NCBI RefSeq assembly: GCF_001038625.1
Contig: NZ_CP011803.1
Location: 682,001-746,000 of the forward strand
DNA: 64,000 nucleotides
DNA from: Clostridium carboxidivorans P7
Lineage (GTDB): Bacteria > Bacillota > Clostridia > Clostridiales > Clostridiaceae
Direction of reading: 5' to 3'
Position numbers and translations under genes: made by a program. The notes beneath the pieces were generated by a model that did not search any database, was not told the origin of the DNA, and saw nothing but the letters and a program-made list of their open reading frames with translations. Positions 27,003-35,676 of the stretch are shown piece by piece; position 1 is the stretch's first letter, and each line of letters opens with the position of its first letter.

Positions 27003-27011
27003 CCGCTTACT
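26998..27011 (+). promoter_or_regulatory. CcpA (cre) site upstream of the sugar-acid/transketolase operon
   Basis: TGTAACCGCTTACT matches the cre consensus TGWAANCGNTNWCA at 13 of 14 positions. It lies 110 bases before the transporter start, where it could block initiation or elongation. This supports a carbon-catabolic role for the operon. Confidence 0.65.
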
Positions 27012-27120
27012 AAAATTAAGGTTATTGGGGGGAGGTTAAAAATTGTAAGACATTCTGTATTCTGATTTTATGCTGTTTAATTTGATAATACAAGTATAAA
27101 TTTGAAAAGGAGTTGATGAA

Positions 27121-28575
27121 ATGGAGGCAAAAACAATAAATTTGTATGAAAAAAGTGGTGATAATCCTGGCTTTTATAAACTTCCTACCAAAGAAGTAGT
27201 GGGATATTCCCTTGTAGATGGTGGAATGAATTTAGTTTTTCAGTCAATTTTAATGTTTTTGACATTTTATTATACTGATGTTTATGGATTAACTGCTGCA
27301 GAAGTTTCTGTTATGTTTCTTATATCTAGAGGATGGGATATGATATGGGACCCTACCATGGGTATTATTGCAGAGAGAATGAATCCAAAGCATGGTAAGT
27401 ACAAAAGTTATCTTATTTATGGAGCTGTTCCTTTTGCACTTGCAGGTATTTTGACTTTTACAGTACCCAATTTGGGACATACGGGCAAATTGATATGGGC
27501 ATATGCTACGTACAATTTACTACTTACATTATATACTTTCATCATTAATCCATATGTATCTTGTACAACTGTCATGACAGCAGATCCTATGGAGAGAACT
27601 AGGCTAAATTCCATAAGAATGATGTTTGCTCAGTCAGGTGGTGTAATAGTTGCTCTATTTATTCCTATTTTATCACAGGTTTTCGGCAGAGGTGATTCAG
27701 CAAAAGGTTATCAGATGACTATTATTTTACTTTCTGTTATTTGTGCATCCATATTGCTTTATAGTTATACTACTTTGCATGAACGTATCAGAGTAAAATC
27801 TCATTTAGATCCAGTTACTTTCAAAGGGTTTATTAATCAGATTACACATAATCAGCCAGGTGTCATATTATTTTTACTGTTTGTAGGTGTTTATGCATTT
27901 TCATCTATACAATCAGCTTCAGGAATTTATTATATGACTTATAACGTAAATAGAAAAGATTTAGTTGCTTTATTTTCTATGTTGAACGTTTTACCTTCAG
28001 TCGTGGCAGTTCCTTTTGTGCCTGCGCTTTTTAGACATATCAAAAAGAAAAAAACTGTTGTACTTGGTTTGAGTTTAGGTGCCCTTGGATCAGCAGCTTT
28101 ATATATCATTCCAGTTTCACAAATTACAGTAATGATGATAGCTAAATCAGTAGCTGCATTTGGCTATGGCATACTTATGGGCAGTTTGTGGTCAATCATT
28201 CCGGATGCAGTTGAGTATGCTGAGTACAATACTGGCAAAAGACATGCCGCAGTTGTGTACTCACTTATTACTCTTGGATTAAAGGTTTCATTAGCAGTAG
28301 GGGGAGTTATACCTACATTGATATTAGCTAATGTTGGATATATTCCTAATGTAACTCAAACTGCAAAATCGTTGAATGGAATTTTAATTATGACATCTAT
28401 TTTGCCAGCTGTTGTCTGTGTAGTTACATTGCTCATATTCATGATATTCTATAATTTAACAGAAGAAAGAGTAGCTGATATAATGGCTGAACTAGATATA
28501 AGACATAAAAATGATAAAGAAAATTGTTTGGTTGAGTTAGTAGAGGAAATCCCTGACCAATCAATAAAATTATAA
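27121..28575 (+). CDS. GPH-family (glycoside-pentoside-hexuronide) cation symporter
   Basis: 484 residues with about 12 transmembrane helices. The N-terminus has the GPH signature region (VVGYSLVDGGMNLVFQ, then a ...SRGWDMIWDPTMGIIAERMN motif corresponding to DAxxDPxxG in MelB/XylP/UidB). The central loop and C-terminus (IPDAVEYAEYNTGKRHAAVV) are also typical. It imports a sugar, glycoside or uronate with Na+ or H+. It is the first gene of a five-gene operon, with an aaggag ribosome-binding site. The substrate is not determinable, but the downstream enzymes suggest a polyol, hexuronate or sugar acid. Confidence 0.88.
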   Translation: MEAKTINLYEKSGDNPGFYKLPTKEVVGYSLVDGGMNLVFQSILMFLTFYYTDVYGLTAAEVSVMFLISRGWDMIWDPTMGIIAERMNPKHGKYKSYLIYGAVPFALAGILTFTVPNLGHTGKLIWAYATYNLLLTLYTFIINPYVSCTTVMTADPMERTRLNSIRMMFAQSGGVIVALFIPILSQVFGRGDSAKGYQMTIILLSVICASILLYSYTTLHERIRVKSHLDPVTFKGFINQITHNQPGVILFLLFVGVYAFSSIQSASGIYYMTYNVNRKDLVALFSMLNVLPSVVAVPFVPALFRHIKKKKTVVLGLSLGALGSAALYIIPVSQITVMMIAKSVAAFGYGILMGSLWSIIPDAVEYAEYNTGKRHAAVVYSLITLGLKVSLAVGGVIPTLILANVGYIPNVTQTAKSLNGILIMTSILPAVVCVVTLLIFMIFYNLTEERVADIMAELDIRHKNDKENCLVELVEEIPDQSIKL

Positions 28576-28593
28576 ATATAGGAAGGTGTTATT

Positions 28594-29379
28594 ATGGGAA
28601 ATAAGCTTAGTGATTTTTCAATGAATGCATTTTCACTTAAAGGTAAAGTAGCTGTAGTTACAGGTGCAAATCAAGGTCTTGGTATGGCTTATGCAGTTGC
28701 TTTTGCAAAAGCAGGTGCTGATCTTTTTATACCTCACTTTACAGATGATGTATCCGAAATTAAGAGTCTCATAGAAGAAACTGGTCAGAAGGTTAAGTTT
28801 TTGAAAGGAGATTTAACGAAAAAGGACTATATTGAAGAAGTTGTTGATACTTGCTTGAAAGAATATGGAAAAATTGACATCCTTGTGAATAATGCAGGTG
28901 GAAGTATGTTTGCCGAATTTTTAGAGTACCCAGATTCAGCATGGCAAAAGCTTATTGATATTGATTTAAATTCTGTATACTACCTCAGCCACAGGGTAGT
29001 TAAAGAAATGGTTAAGCAAAATTCTGGCAAGATTATAAATATTGGTTCAGCATTATCCTTTACTGCGGATAAAAAATGTCCACCATATACAGCAAGTAAA
29101 CATGCTATTCTTGGTTTAACAAAGGTATTTGCTAATGAGGTTGGTCAGTATAATATTCAAACCAATGCTATTTGCCCTGGATTCTTGGCAACTGATGTTA
29201 ACAAGGACTTGCGTGCTGATAAAGATTTTTACAACAAAATTACAAATAGAATCCCAAGTGGTCGTTGGGGTGAACTTAATGATTTAATGGGAACTGCCAT
29301 ATTTTTAGCAAGTAGTGCATCAGATTATATTAATGGATGGTATATAAGTGTTGATGGTGGATTCCAGACAACATTATAA
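28594..29379 (+). CDS. SDR-family oxidoreductase (gluconate 5-dehydrogenase/KduD-like)
   Basis: 261 residues, classical short-chain dehydrogenase. NAD(P)-binding TGANQGLG is near residue 22, NNAG near 100, catalytic Ser in NIGSAL and YTASK near 170. The C-terminus YINGWYISVDGGFQTTL is typical of IdnO/KduD-type sugar-acid dehydrogenases. It is 18 bases after the transporter stop with its own ggaagg ribosome-binding site. It probably interconverts a keto and hydroxy group of the imported compound together with the next gene. Confidence 0.85.
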   Translation: MGNKLSDFSMNAFSLKGKVAVVTGANQGLGMAYAVAFAKAGADLFIPHFTDDVSEIKSLIEETGQKVKFLKGDLTKKDYIEEVVDTCLKEYGKIDILVNNAGGSMFAEFLEYPDSAWQKLIDIDLNSVYYLSHRVVKEMVKQNSGKIINIGSALSFTADKKCPPYTASKHAILGLTKVFANEVGQYNIQTNAICPGFLATDVNKDLRADKDFYNKITNRIPSGRWGELNDLMGTAIFLASSASDYINGWYISVDGGFQTTL

Positions 29380-29398
29380 AATAAGGAGGCGTTAATTT

Positions 29399-30442
29399 AT
29401 GAAGACTATTGCTTGTGTTAAGGTAGGAAGTTTAAAAGATCCTGATGTTAATAAGAGGGGACGTGTTCAGGTTATAGATATGCCCGAGCAGGAAATGGGA
29501 GATGAGGATGTCAAAATAAAAGTCGCTTACTGTTCAATATGTGGTTCTGATCCACACCTAGTAGAAGGAATTTTTGGACTTGAACCTCCCTTTGGAATAG
29601 GACATGAGATTTCAGGTACTATTGTGGAAATTGGTAAAAAAGCTGTTAAAAAGGGATTAAAAGTAGGGGACAAGGTTGCAGGAAACTTTTTAAGATTTTG
29701 TGGTACATGTTATTATTGCCGAAATGGTCAGGAGCAGTTCTGTGAATATCCGGATAATAAGCCTGGTATGTCTGAATATGTAGTATGGCATGAATCTCAG
29801 GTATTTAAAGTTCCAGATGATGTAAGCTTAGAAGAAGCATGCCTGTTAGAGCCTGTGTCAATTGCAGTTAGAATTGTGGACAAAACAAATATGAAGATTG
29901 GTCAAAGGGTTGCCATTTCAGGAGGAGGACCTATAGGATTATTGGCACTTCAAGCAATGAAAATGTTTGGAGCTACGTCATTGACACTTATAGAACCTAT
30001 TAAGGAAAGACAGGAACTTGCCAAAGAATTTGGTGCTGATTATATTATCAATCCTTTGGAGCAGGATGTATGTGTAGAATCCAATAAAATAACCAATGGA
30101 TTGGGTTTTGACTTGGTAATAGAAGCTTCGGGATCACCTAATGCTGCACCAGCAGCTAGTGAAATAGCTGCAAAAGGAGGAACTGTTCTCTATATTGCAA
30201 TGTTTCCAAAAAACTATGATATGCCACTGAATCTATATGACAAATTGTACAGCAAGGAATTGACTATTTCTAGTATAAATGTAGCTCCATATGCATTTCC
30301 ACGTGCTGCTGAGATTATGCCTAGAATGAATTTGAAACCTTTTATACAGAAAGTTTTTACTATTGATCAGGCAGAAGAAGCTTTTGCTGCTCAAATTAGT
30401 GGGAAATATCCAAAAATACTTATTAAATGTAATGATTTTTAA
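29399..30442 (+). CDS. Zinc-dependent alcohol/polyol dehydrogenase
   Basis: 347 residues, medium-chain dehydrogenase. Catalytic zinc ligands are visible in YCSICGSDPH and GIGHEISG. The structural zinc site is the four-cysteine CGTCYYCRNGQEQFC. The nucleotide-binding motif SGGGPIGLLALQ is near 180. The closest named relatives are threonine, sorbitol and L-idonate 5-dehydrogenases. Together with the SDR it forms an oxidise-then-reduce pair as in idonate metabolism, although the partner enzymes here differ. The ribosome-binding site is aaggagg. Confidence 0.88.
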   Translation: MKTIACVKVGSLKDPDVNKRGRVQVIDMPEQEMGDEDVKIKVAYCSICGSDPHLVEGIFGLEPPFGIGHEISGTIVEIGKKAVKKGLKVGDKVAGNFLRFCGTCYYCRNGQEQFCEYPDNKPGMSEYVVWHESQVFKVPDDVSLEEACLLEPVSIAVRIVDKTNMKIGQRVAISGGGPIGLLALQAMKMFGATSLTLIEPIKERQELAKEFGADYIINPLEQDVCVESNKITNGLGFDLVIEASGSPNAAPAASEIAAKGGTVLYIAMFPKNYDMPLNLYDKLYSKELTISSINVAPYAFPRAAEIMPRMNLKPFIQKVFTIDQAEEAFAAQISGKYPKILIKCNDF

Positions 30443-30467
30443 CAATTTTTATAAATGAGAAAAGGAG

Positions 30468-31343
30468 ATGCCTATTATGTATTGTAATGTTGATATGGAA
30501 CAAGTTAAACAATTAGAAGATAAGGCAGTAGAGATTCGAAAAAAGTTATGCTCATTTATCTATGAAATAGGTATGGGTCACCTTGGAGGAGAATTGTCTA
30601 TCGTCGATATGGCTGTTGGTCTCTATTACAAGTACATGAACTACGATCCTAAAAATCCTAAATGGGAAAAAAGAGACAGATTGATTTTAAGTAAAGGTCA
30701 TTGTGGTGAAACATTGTATACTATATTTTCAGATCTAGGCATGTATACAATGGAATATATGGTAGAACATTTTGAAACCTTAAATACTGCTAAATTTGGT
30801 ATGCATCCTAATAGAAAGTATGTTCCTGCCATTGAAGCATCAACAGGTTCTTTGGGACATGGATTATCCATAGCTACTGGTTTAGCATTAGGTGCTAGAA
30901 TGTCAAAGTCCTATTGGAGAACTTTCTGTATCATAGGAGATGGCGAAATTGAAGAGGGTTCAAATTGGGAAGCCTTTATGGCAGCAGGTCATTATAAGCT
31001 TGGCAATCTTGTAGCAATTGTTGATAAAAACCGCCTACAGATGACTGGTTTCACAAGGGATGTAATGAATGTTGATCCTTTAGGAGATAAAATAAAGGCT
31101 TTTGGATGGGATGTTATAGAGATTCAAGGTAATGACATGTATGAAGTTTGTAGTGCCCTGCAATCTCTTCCACCAGCAGATCCAGAAACTAGAAGAAAGC
31201 CAATATGTATTATTTCAAATACCACTAAGGGCTGTGGTGTTTCATTTATGGAAAATAATGCAGTATGGCACGGCGGCGGAATTGCTAAGGAACAGTTGGA
31301 CGAAGCACTAAAATCAATAGAAAATAATAGAAAGGTGAGATAA
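30468..31343 (+). CDS. Transketolase-like enzyme, N-terminal (TPP-binding) subunit
   Basis: 291 residues covering only the first half of transketolase. The thiamine-diphosphate motif is GDGEIEEGSNWEAFMAAGHY, ending near NRLQMTG. Active-site histidines are present in GMGHLGGELS and KGHCGETLY, and the STGSLGHGLS loop is intact. Translation begins at the ATG at 30468 or at 30477 (ATGTATTGT), both close to the aaaggag. It pairs with the next gene four bases downstream to make the complete enzyme. Split transketolases are typical of catabolic clusters such as apulose-phosphate or sulfosugar pathways rather than the pentose phosphate pathway. Confidence 0.9.
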   Translation: MPIMYCNVDMEQVKQLEDKAVEIRKKLCSFIYEIGMGHLGGELSIVDMAVGLYYKYMNYDPKNPKWEKRDRLILSKGHCGETLYTIFSDLGMYTMEYMVEHFETLNTAKFGMHPNRKYVPAIEASTGSLGHGLSIATGLALGARMSKSYWRTFCIIGDGEIEEGSNWEAFMAAGHYKLGNLVAIVDKNRLQMTGFTRDVMNVDPLGDKIKAFGWDVIEIQGNDMYEVCSALQSLPPADPETRRKPICIISNTTKGCGVSFMENNAVWHGGGIAKEQLDEALKSIENNRKVR

Positions 31344-31346
31344 ATT

Positions 31347-32309
31347 ATGGCAGTTGAAACAACTTTCGATTTTGATCAGATGTTATCATCCGCAAGAGAA
31401 GCTTATGGGGTCGAATTAATGAAAATGGCAGATGAAGGATTAGAATTTGCATTTACTTATTCTGATAATGTTGCACCATCTACATCCACGGGAAAGTTTA
31501 TAAAAAAATATCCTGAACGTTGTTTTAATATTGGCATTGCGGAAGCCAACCAGGTTGGTATATCTGCGGGATTAGCTCTTTCTGGCAAAATTGTATTTTC
31601 ACAAGTATTTGGACCATTTCTTCCTTTGAGGGCAGCAGATCAGATACACACAGATATTGCTTATAATGATGTGCCTGTAAGATTGATTGGAACTCATTCT
31701 GGGGTTACATCTGGAGGAGGTCCTACCCACAATGTTATTGCTGATTTGTCATTTTATAGAGCAATACCAAACTTAACAATTTGTGTTCCGGCAGATGCAG
31801 GGCAGTGTAGGAAATTGGTAAGAGAGTCAATGACTTATAAAGGACCTATGATTATTCGTATTGCAAGAGGTGCGGAGCCAGATGTATATAAAGATAATGA
31901 TTATGAATTTAAAATTGGTAAAGCTATTACTGTAAAAGAAGGTAATGATTTGACTTTAATTGGCACAGGTAACAGCGTGTATTGGTCTCTTATGGCAGCA
32001 AAGGAACTTGCAGAAACAGGTGTAAATGCCAGAGTTATAGATATGCATACTATTAAACCCTTTGATGTTGATATAGTTTTAAAATCTGCAAAGGAAACAG
32101 GTTTTGTTGTAACCGTTGAAGATCAGAGCATTAATGGTGGTCTTGGTGGTGCAGTAGCTGAAGTTATAGCAGAAGCTGGTATACATTGCAAGTTTAAGAG
32201 AATTGGGTTACCTGATGAGTTCAGTGTTATTGGTGCTGATACTGCTATCTATAAATATTATGGTTTGGATTCACATAGTATTGCTGAAACAGTGAAAAAT
32301 ATGCTTTAA
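31347..32309 (+). CDS. Transketolase-like enzyme, C-terminal subunit
   Basis: 320 residues containing the pyrimidine-binding and C-terminal domains. The catalytic glutamate is in FNIGIAEANQVGISAG. Other conserved segments are GTHSGVTSGGGPTHN and GGLGGAVAEVIAE. It should assemble with the upstream half and transfer a two-carbon unit from a ketose donor. No kinase, isomerase or aldolase gene is in the operon. The substrate may thus be an unphosphorylated ketose or keto acid, or phosphorylation may occur elsewhere. Confidence 0.9.
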   Translation: MAVETTFDFDQMLSSAREAYGVELMKMADEGLEFAFTYSDNVAPSTSTGKFIKKYPERCFNIGIAEANQVGISAGLALSGKIVFSQVFGPFLPLRAADQIHTDIAYNDVPVRLIGTHSGVTSGGGPTHNVIADLSFYRAIPNLTICVPADAGQCRKLVRESMTYKGPMIIRIARGAEPDVYKDNDYEFKIGKAITVKEGNDLTLIGTGNSVYWSLMAAKELAETGVNARVIDMHTIKPFDVDIVLKSAKETGFVVTVEDQSINGGLGGAVAEVIAEAGIHCKFKRIGLPDEFSVIGADTAIYKYYGLDSHSIAETVKNML

Positions 32310-32342
32310 TTTTGTAACATAATCTGTAATGATTGCAGAGGA

Positions 32343-32378
32343 TTGATGCTTGGGTATTAAACAAGCATCAATTTAAAT
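32343..32378. terminator. Bidirectional terminator of the transketolase operon and TetR gene
   Basis: TTGATGCTTG (32343-32352) and CAAGCATCAA (32362-32371) form a perfect 10-bp stem with a nine-base loop followed by T-rich sequence. The right arm overlaps the end of the convergent TetR gene. Confidence 0.85.
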
Positions 32379-32923
32379 TTTACTAAGTCCATCACAATGT
32401 TTGTCATTTCTTCTGGTGTTTCCTTCATACCAGAGCTTATCCATTTTGATACCACATTCCAAACACCGCCTGTGTTAAAAGCTAGAGTATAAGCTAATGC
32501 AGTTTCATTATGCTGATTAGGGAAATTAGGAATTTTGTCTATCATCATTTGGTGAATGATGGGAAGTGAAACATTCCATTCATCCAAAAGAAACCCTAGC
32601 ATTTTGCTGTTATGTAACCCTGTCAAAAATGATTTATTATTACTACATAATTTAAAGATTTGATATGAGCAAATATTAGGTGTTAAAATTTCATATGTAG
32701 ATATATGTTCAATAAATTCCTGAATTAAATTTTTCAGATAGGATTCTAATACATCTTCTTTTGAAGTAAAGTTCCGATAAAAAGTTCTTCTTCCTAAATC
32801 TGCATGAGCAACTAGTTCACTAACAGTAATTTCGTGAAACGTTTTTTTATTCATCAGTTCTATTAATGATTCCATAATCCATTTTTTTGATTGTAAAGCA
32901 ATGGGATTTTCTGTTTGATTCAT
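32357..32923 (-). CDS. TetR-family transcriptional regulator
   Basis: 188 residues from the ATG at 32923, which follows aggagg; the longer frame from 32944 starts before the ribosome-binding site. The N-terminal helix-turn-helix reads TFHEITVSELVAHADLGRRT followed by FYRNFTSKEDVL. The C-terminal ligand domain is of the TetR_C_7-like, DhaS/YcnC-like type. It is divergent from the HXXEE protein gene and separated by 142 bases holding a 7-bp-arm inverted repeat, so it probably represses that gene and itself. Confidence 0.88.
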   Translation of the reverse strand: MNQTENPIALQSKKWIMESLIELMNKKTFHEITVSELVAHADLGRRTFYRNFTSKEDVLESYLKNLIQEFIEHISTYEILTPNICSYQIFKLCSNNKSFLTGLHNSKMLGFLLDEWNVSLPIIHQMMIDKIPNFPNQHNETALAYTLAFNTGGVWNVVSKWISSGMKETPEEMTNIVMDLVKFKLMLV

Positions 32924-32945
32924 AGCTCCTCCTATATGGCACAAA

Positions 32946-33007
32946 AATGTAATTTATGTAGCACTTACATTAGATTTATTGACTATTAACTAATTAAATT
33001 GTACCAT
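32946..33007 (+). promoter_or_regulatory. TetR operator candidate and promoter of the HXXEE gene
   Basis: The inverted repeat AATGTAA (32946-32952) / TTACATT (32965-32971) has a 12-base spacer. Just downstream are TTGACT (32979-32984) and TACCAT (33002-33007), 17 bases apart, which make a good promoter for the plus-strand gene. Confidence 0.55.
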
Positions 33008-33065
33008 GATAGTAAATAAGGCACAAGTGTGTCAGGATGCGCGCTCCAATGAAAGGAGAATAATT

Positions 33066-33599
33066 ATGCAAATGTTAAATGAAATGAATTTTAAAACAAT
33101 TATGTGGATAATTCCTATTATTTTCTTTATTCATGAAATGGAGGAGTGGAATATTCTTGATTGGTATCATAGTACTTATGTAACACCTCCACCATCAACA
33201 AAATTAAGCTGTAGATTATGGTTATGGGCAATTAGTATATGGGGATTTTTAATGACTACTATTGCTTATGTGATACCTAATGAATCTATATCAGCCATGG
33301 TTCTTTTAATTCTTATTGTTTTTACTACATTCAATGGGTTACAGCATATTTATTGGACGTTTGCATTTCATAAATATGCACCAGGAGTTATCGGTTCTTC
33401 AATTGGTATTGCAGCTGGAGGTATTATTACAGTGGCTATATTAGTTCAACATTTAGTTAGTCCAATTTATGTTATTATTTTGTATATTATTACGGTACCA
33501 CAAATGATACAGACCATATGTGCAAAGAATACATTATTAAAAACATTCTATAAACTTCATCTTTTAACAGTTAAGATGGCAAATTGTTTTGAAAAATAG
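33066..33599 (+). CDS. HXXEE-domain membrane protein
   Basis: 177 residues from the ATG at 33066 preceded by aaaggaga; the longer frame starts inside the promoter. The HEMEEW motif near residue 24 is the family's HxxEE signature. Further conserved polar positions lie in membrane helices (FNGLQHIYWTFAFHKYAPG). Five or six transmembrane segments are expected. The HxxEE and paired His residues suggest metal binding, but no function is established for the family. The divergent TetR regulator suggests it responds to a small molecule. Confidence 0.8.
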   Translation: MQMLNEMNFKTIMWIIPIIFFIHEMEEWNILDWYHSTYVTPPPSTKLSCRLWLWAISIWGFLMTTIAYVIPNESISAMVLLILIVFTTFNGLQHIYWTFAFHKYAPGVIGSSIGIAAGGIITVAILVQHLVSPIYVIILYIITVPQMIQTICAKNTLLKTFYKLHLLTVKMANCFEK

Positions 33600-33615
33600 T
33601 TGAGCTTTAATATTG

Positions 33616-33644
33616 TTGAAATAGAAACAAAAGTTTAATATAAT
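33616..33644 (+). promoter_or_regulatory. Promoter of the MarR gene with partial operator
   Basis: TTGAAA (33616-33621) and TATAAT (33639-33644) are 17 bases apart. The spacer contains GAAAC and GTTT elements (GAAACaaaaGTTT) that resemble the GGAAAC/GTTTCC sites before the efflux gene. This suggests MarR autoregulation. Confidence 0.6.
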
Positions 33645-33678
33645 ATTGTTAATGTGTCAACAGACGGGAGGACAAACC

Positions 33679-34152
33679 ATGAACAAAGAAGAACAGGTCA
33701 TAATTGGTTTTAGAAAATTATTTAACAAGATGGCTTGGCTTAATAAGTTTAAGATGGAAGACAGCCTTAAGGGTTATAAGTCTTCTGAAGTACATTATAT
33801 CGAATACATTGGAAAAAATGTGGATTCCAACGTAACAAAACTTGCAGAGTCCTTTTATATGACTAGAGGGGCCATAAGCAAAATGACCAAGAAGCTCATA
33901 AAAAGAGGTGTCATTGAAAGTTATCAAAAGCCAGAAAATAAGAAAGAAATTTATTTCCGGCTTACTGAGAAAGGACAAAAAATTTATAAAATTCATGAGG
34001 AACTACACAAAGAATTTCAAGAGAGGGATAAAGTCGTATTTGAGCAGGTAACCGAAGAACAATTTGACAGTATGCTTAGCTTCATGGAAAAGTATAATAG
34101 GCATTTAGATGCAGAAATAAAGAAACTGGATATAAATATTAAGTCGAAATAA
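33679..34152 (+). CDS. MarR-family transcriptional regulator
   Basis: 157 residues from the ATG at 33679 with ggagg eight bases upstream; the longer frame from 33646 lacks this. The winged helix-turn-helix is clear (NVTKLAESFYMTRGAISKMT, then KKLIKRGVIESYQKPENKKE and IYFRLTEKG). It is followed by a terminator and then by a multidrug-type transporter gene whose promoter contains a matching palindrome. It is thus very probably the repressor of that efflux pump. Confidence 0.88.
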   Translation: MNKEEQVIIGFRKLFNKMAWLNKFKMEDSLKGYKSSEVHYIEYIGKNVDSNVTKLAESFYMTRGAISKMTKKLIKRGVIESYQKPENKKEIYFRLTEKGQKIYKIHEELHKEFQERDKVVFEQVTEEQFDSMLSFMEKYNRHLDAEIKKLDINIKSK

Positions 34153-34179
34153 ATTTGAATAATGAAAATAAAACCATAG

Positions 34180-34216
34180 GCAGCCATCCTCTATTGAGAA
34201 TAGGCTGCATTTTTAT
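34180..34216 (+). terminator. Terminator after the MarR gene
   Basis: GCAGCC (34180-34185) and GGCTGC (34203-34208) enclose an inner CTATT/AATAG stem, followed by a T-run. Confidence 0.75.
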
Positions 34217-34229
34217 TAATATTATTTTG

Positions 34230-34278
34230 TTGACAAGGAAACAAAAAGATGATACAGTAATTATGTTTCCAGGGAAAC
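34230..34278 (+). promoter_or_regulatory. Efflux gene promoter with MarR-type operators
   Basis: TTGACA (34230-34235) and TACAGT (34253-34258) are 17 bases apart. A palindrome GTTTCC-AG-GGAAAC occupies 34265-34278 at the transcription start, and another GGAAAC half-site lies at 34237-34242 against the -35 box. Binding there would block RNA polymerase. Confidence 0.65.
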
Positions 34279-34308
34279 AAAATAATGATTTTTGAGAGGA
34301 GAATTTAA

Positions 34309-35556
34309 ATGTTTAAATTTAGATCATACAATGGACAGAACACAGAACAAATCGTAGATAAAAAGGCTTTAATATTTGGTCTTATGTCTGTGTTTCTTTG
34401 TGGAATAGGCTTCAGTATTATAGCACCTGTTGTCCCATTTTTAGTGAAGCCTTATATAAGCAATCCAGGAGATCAAGCTATAGTTGTTACGCTTTTGACC
34501 TCTGTCTATGCAGTCTGCATGTTTTTCGCGGCTCCTGGACTTGGGGCTTTGAGTGATAAATATGGTCGTCGTCCAGTGCTCTTAATATGTCTTTTGGGTT
34601 CTGCAATTGGGTACTTGATTTTTGGTATAGGAGGAGCTCTATGGGTATTATTTTTGGGGCGTATAATAGATGGAATAACGGGTGGAACCATAAGCACTAT
34701 CTTCGCATACTTTGCAGACATCATTCCTCCAAATCAGAGAACCAAATACTTTGGGTGGGTGAGTGCAGTTGTAGGTGTAGGCAGCATTATTGGCCCAACC
34801 CTAGGAGGATTGCTTGCCAGGTTTGGTTACTCTGTACCAATGTATTTTGGAGCAATAATAACCTTACTAAATGTTGTTTATGGATTATTTTTTATGCCTG
34901 AGAGCCTTGAGAAGAATAATAGACTAAAAGAAATTACTTTTGTAAGGCTGAATCCGTTTATACAGCTTATAAACGTGCTTTCCATGAAAAATTTAAAAGG
35001 GCTGCTTATCTCAGCATTCTTACTTTGGATACCTAACGGCTCTTTACAGGCAGTTTTTTCACAATTTACAATGGATAATTTCAATTGGAAACCTGTAGCA
35101 ATAGGAGTTATGTTTTCAATTATGGGTTTCCAAGACATCATTTCACAAGGTTTCATAATGCCAAAGCTTTTGGTAAAACTTAGTGATAAACAGATAGCAA
35201 TTGTGGGAATGGTTTCAGAGATTATAGGCTACGGTTTTATTGCAGCATCAGCTTTGTTTTTATTCTATCCTCTTTGTATCGTTGGAATGTTTATATTTGC
35301 CTTTGGTGATTCCATATTTGGACCTTCATTCAATGGAATGGTCTCTAATTCCGTTAATTCTAGTGAACAAGGAAGGATTCAAGGAAGTAGCCAATCTATT
35401 CAAGCTTTAGCAAGAATAATTGGTCCTATCATTGGAGGTCAAATCTATGCATCACTTGGACATGCTGCACCTGCTTTTATGGGTATGATCCTTATAGCAG
35501 CGGCAATACCAGTTTTGTATAAGGGTATGTATGTAAATGAGCAAATATTTAGCTAA
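34309..35556 (+). CDS. MFS transporter, TetA/multidrug-efflux type
   Basis: 415 residues with 12 transmembrane helices. Motif A is present as GLGALSDKYGRRPVLLICLL after helix 2, and a second motif GRIIDGITGGTISTIFAYFADI lies in helices 4-5. These place it near the TetA(L/G)-like drug:H+ antiporters. Control by an adjacent MarR repressor with a palindromic operator supports a drug or toxic-metabolite exporter. The exported compound is unknown. Confidence 0.85.
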   Translation: MFKFRSYNGQNTEQIVDKKALIFGLMSVFLCGIGFSIIAPVVPFLVKPYISNPGDQAIVVTLLTSVYAVCMFFAAPGLGALSDKYGRRPVLLICLLGSAIGYLIFGIGGALWVLFLGRIIDGITGGTISTIFAYFADIIPPNQRTKYFGWVSAVVGVGSIIGPTLGGLLARFGYSVPMYFGAIITLLNVVYGLFFMPESLEKNNRLKEITFVRLNPFIQLINVLSMKNLKGLLISAFLLWIPNGSLQAVFSQFTMDNFNWKPVAIGVMFSIMGFQDIISQGFIMPKLLVKLSDKQIAIVGMVSEIIGYGFIAASALFLFYPLCIVGMFIFAFGDSIFGPSFNGMVSNSVNSSEQGRIQGSSQSIQALARIIGPIIGGQIYASLGHAAPAFMGMILIAAAIPVLYKGMYVNEQIFS

Positions 35557-35676
35557 CGTGGAATTATAATTCTAGATATTCCAGAAATTTAACGCTTTAT
35601 ATTTTCTATGTAAATTTTAGAATTTATGCTATGCTATTTTAAGTAAATGAATATTTAAAAGAGGAGAGTTTTTTAC

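Larger units (their letters stand above)
26707..27120. promoter_or_regulatory. Divergent regulatory region between AraC regulator and sugar operon
   Basis: 414 bases without a large gene. It holds a strong cre match at 26998-27011 and a tiny frame with its own ribosome-binding site at 26964-27002. Several G-rich stretches that look like ribosome-binding sites but lack a following open frame are also present (for example ggggggagg near 27030). A long leader before the transporter gene is likely. Confidence 0.55.
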
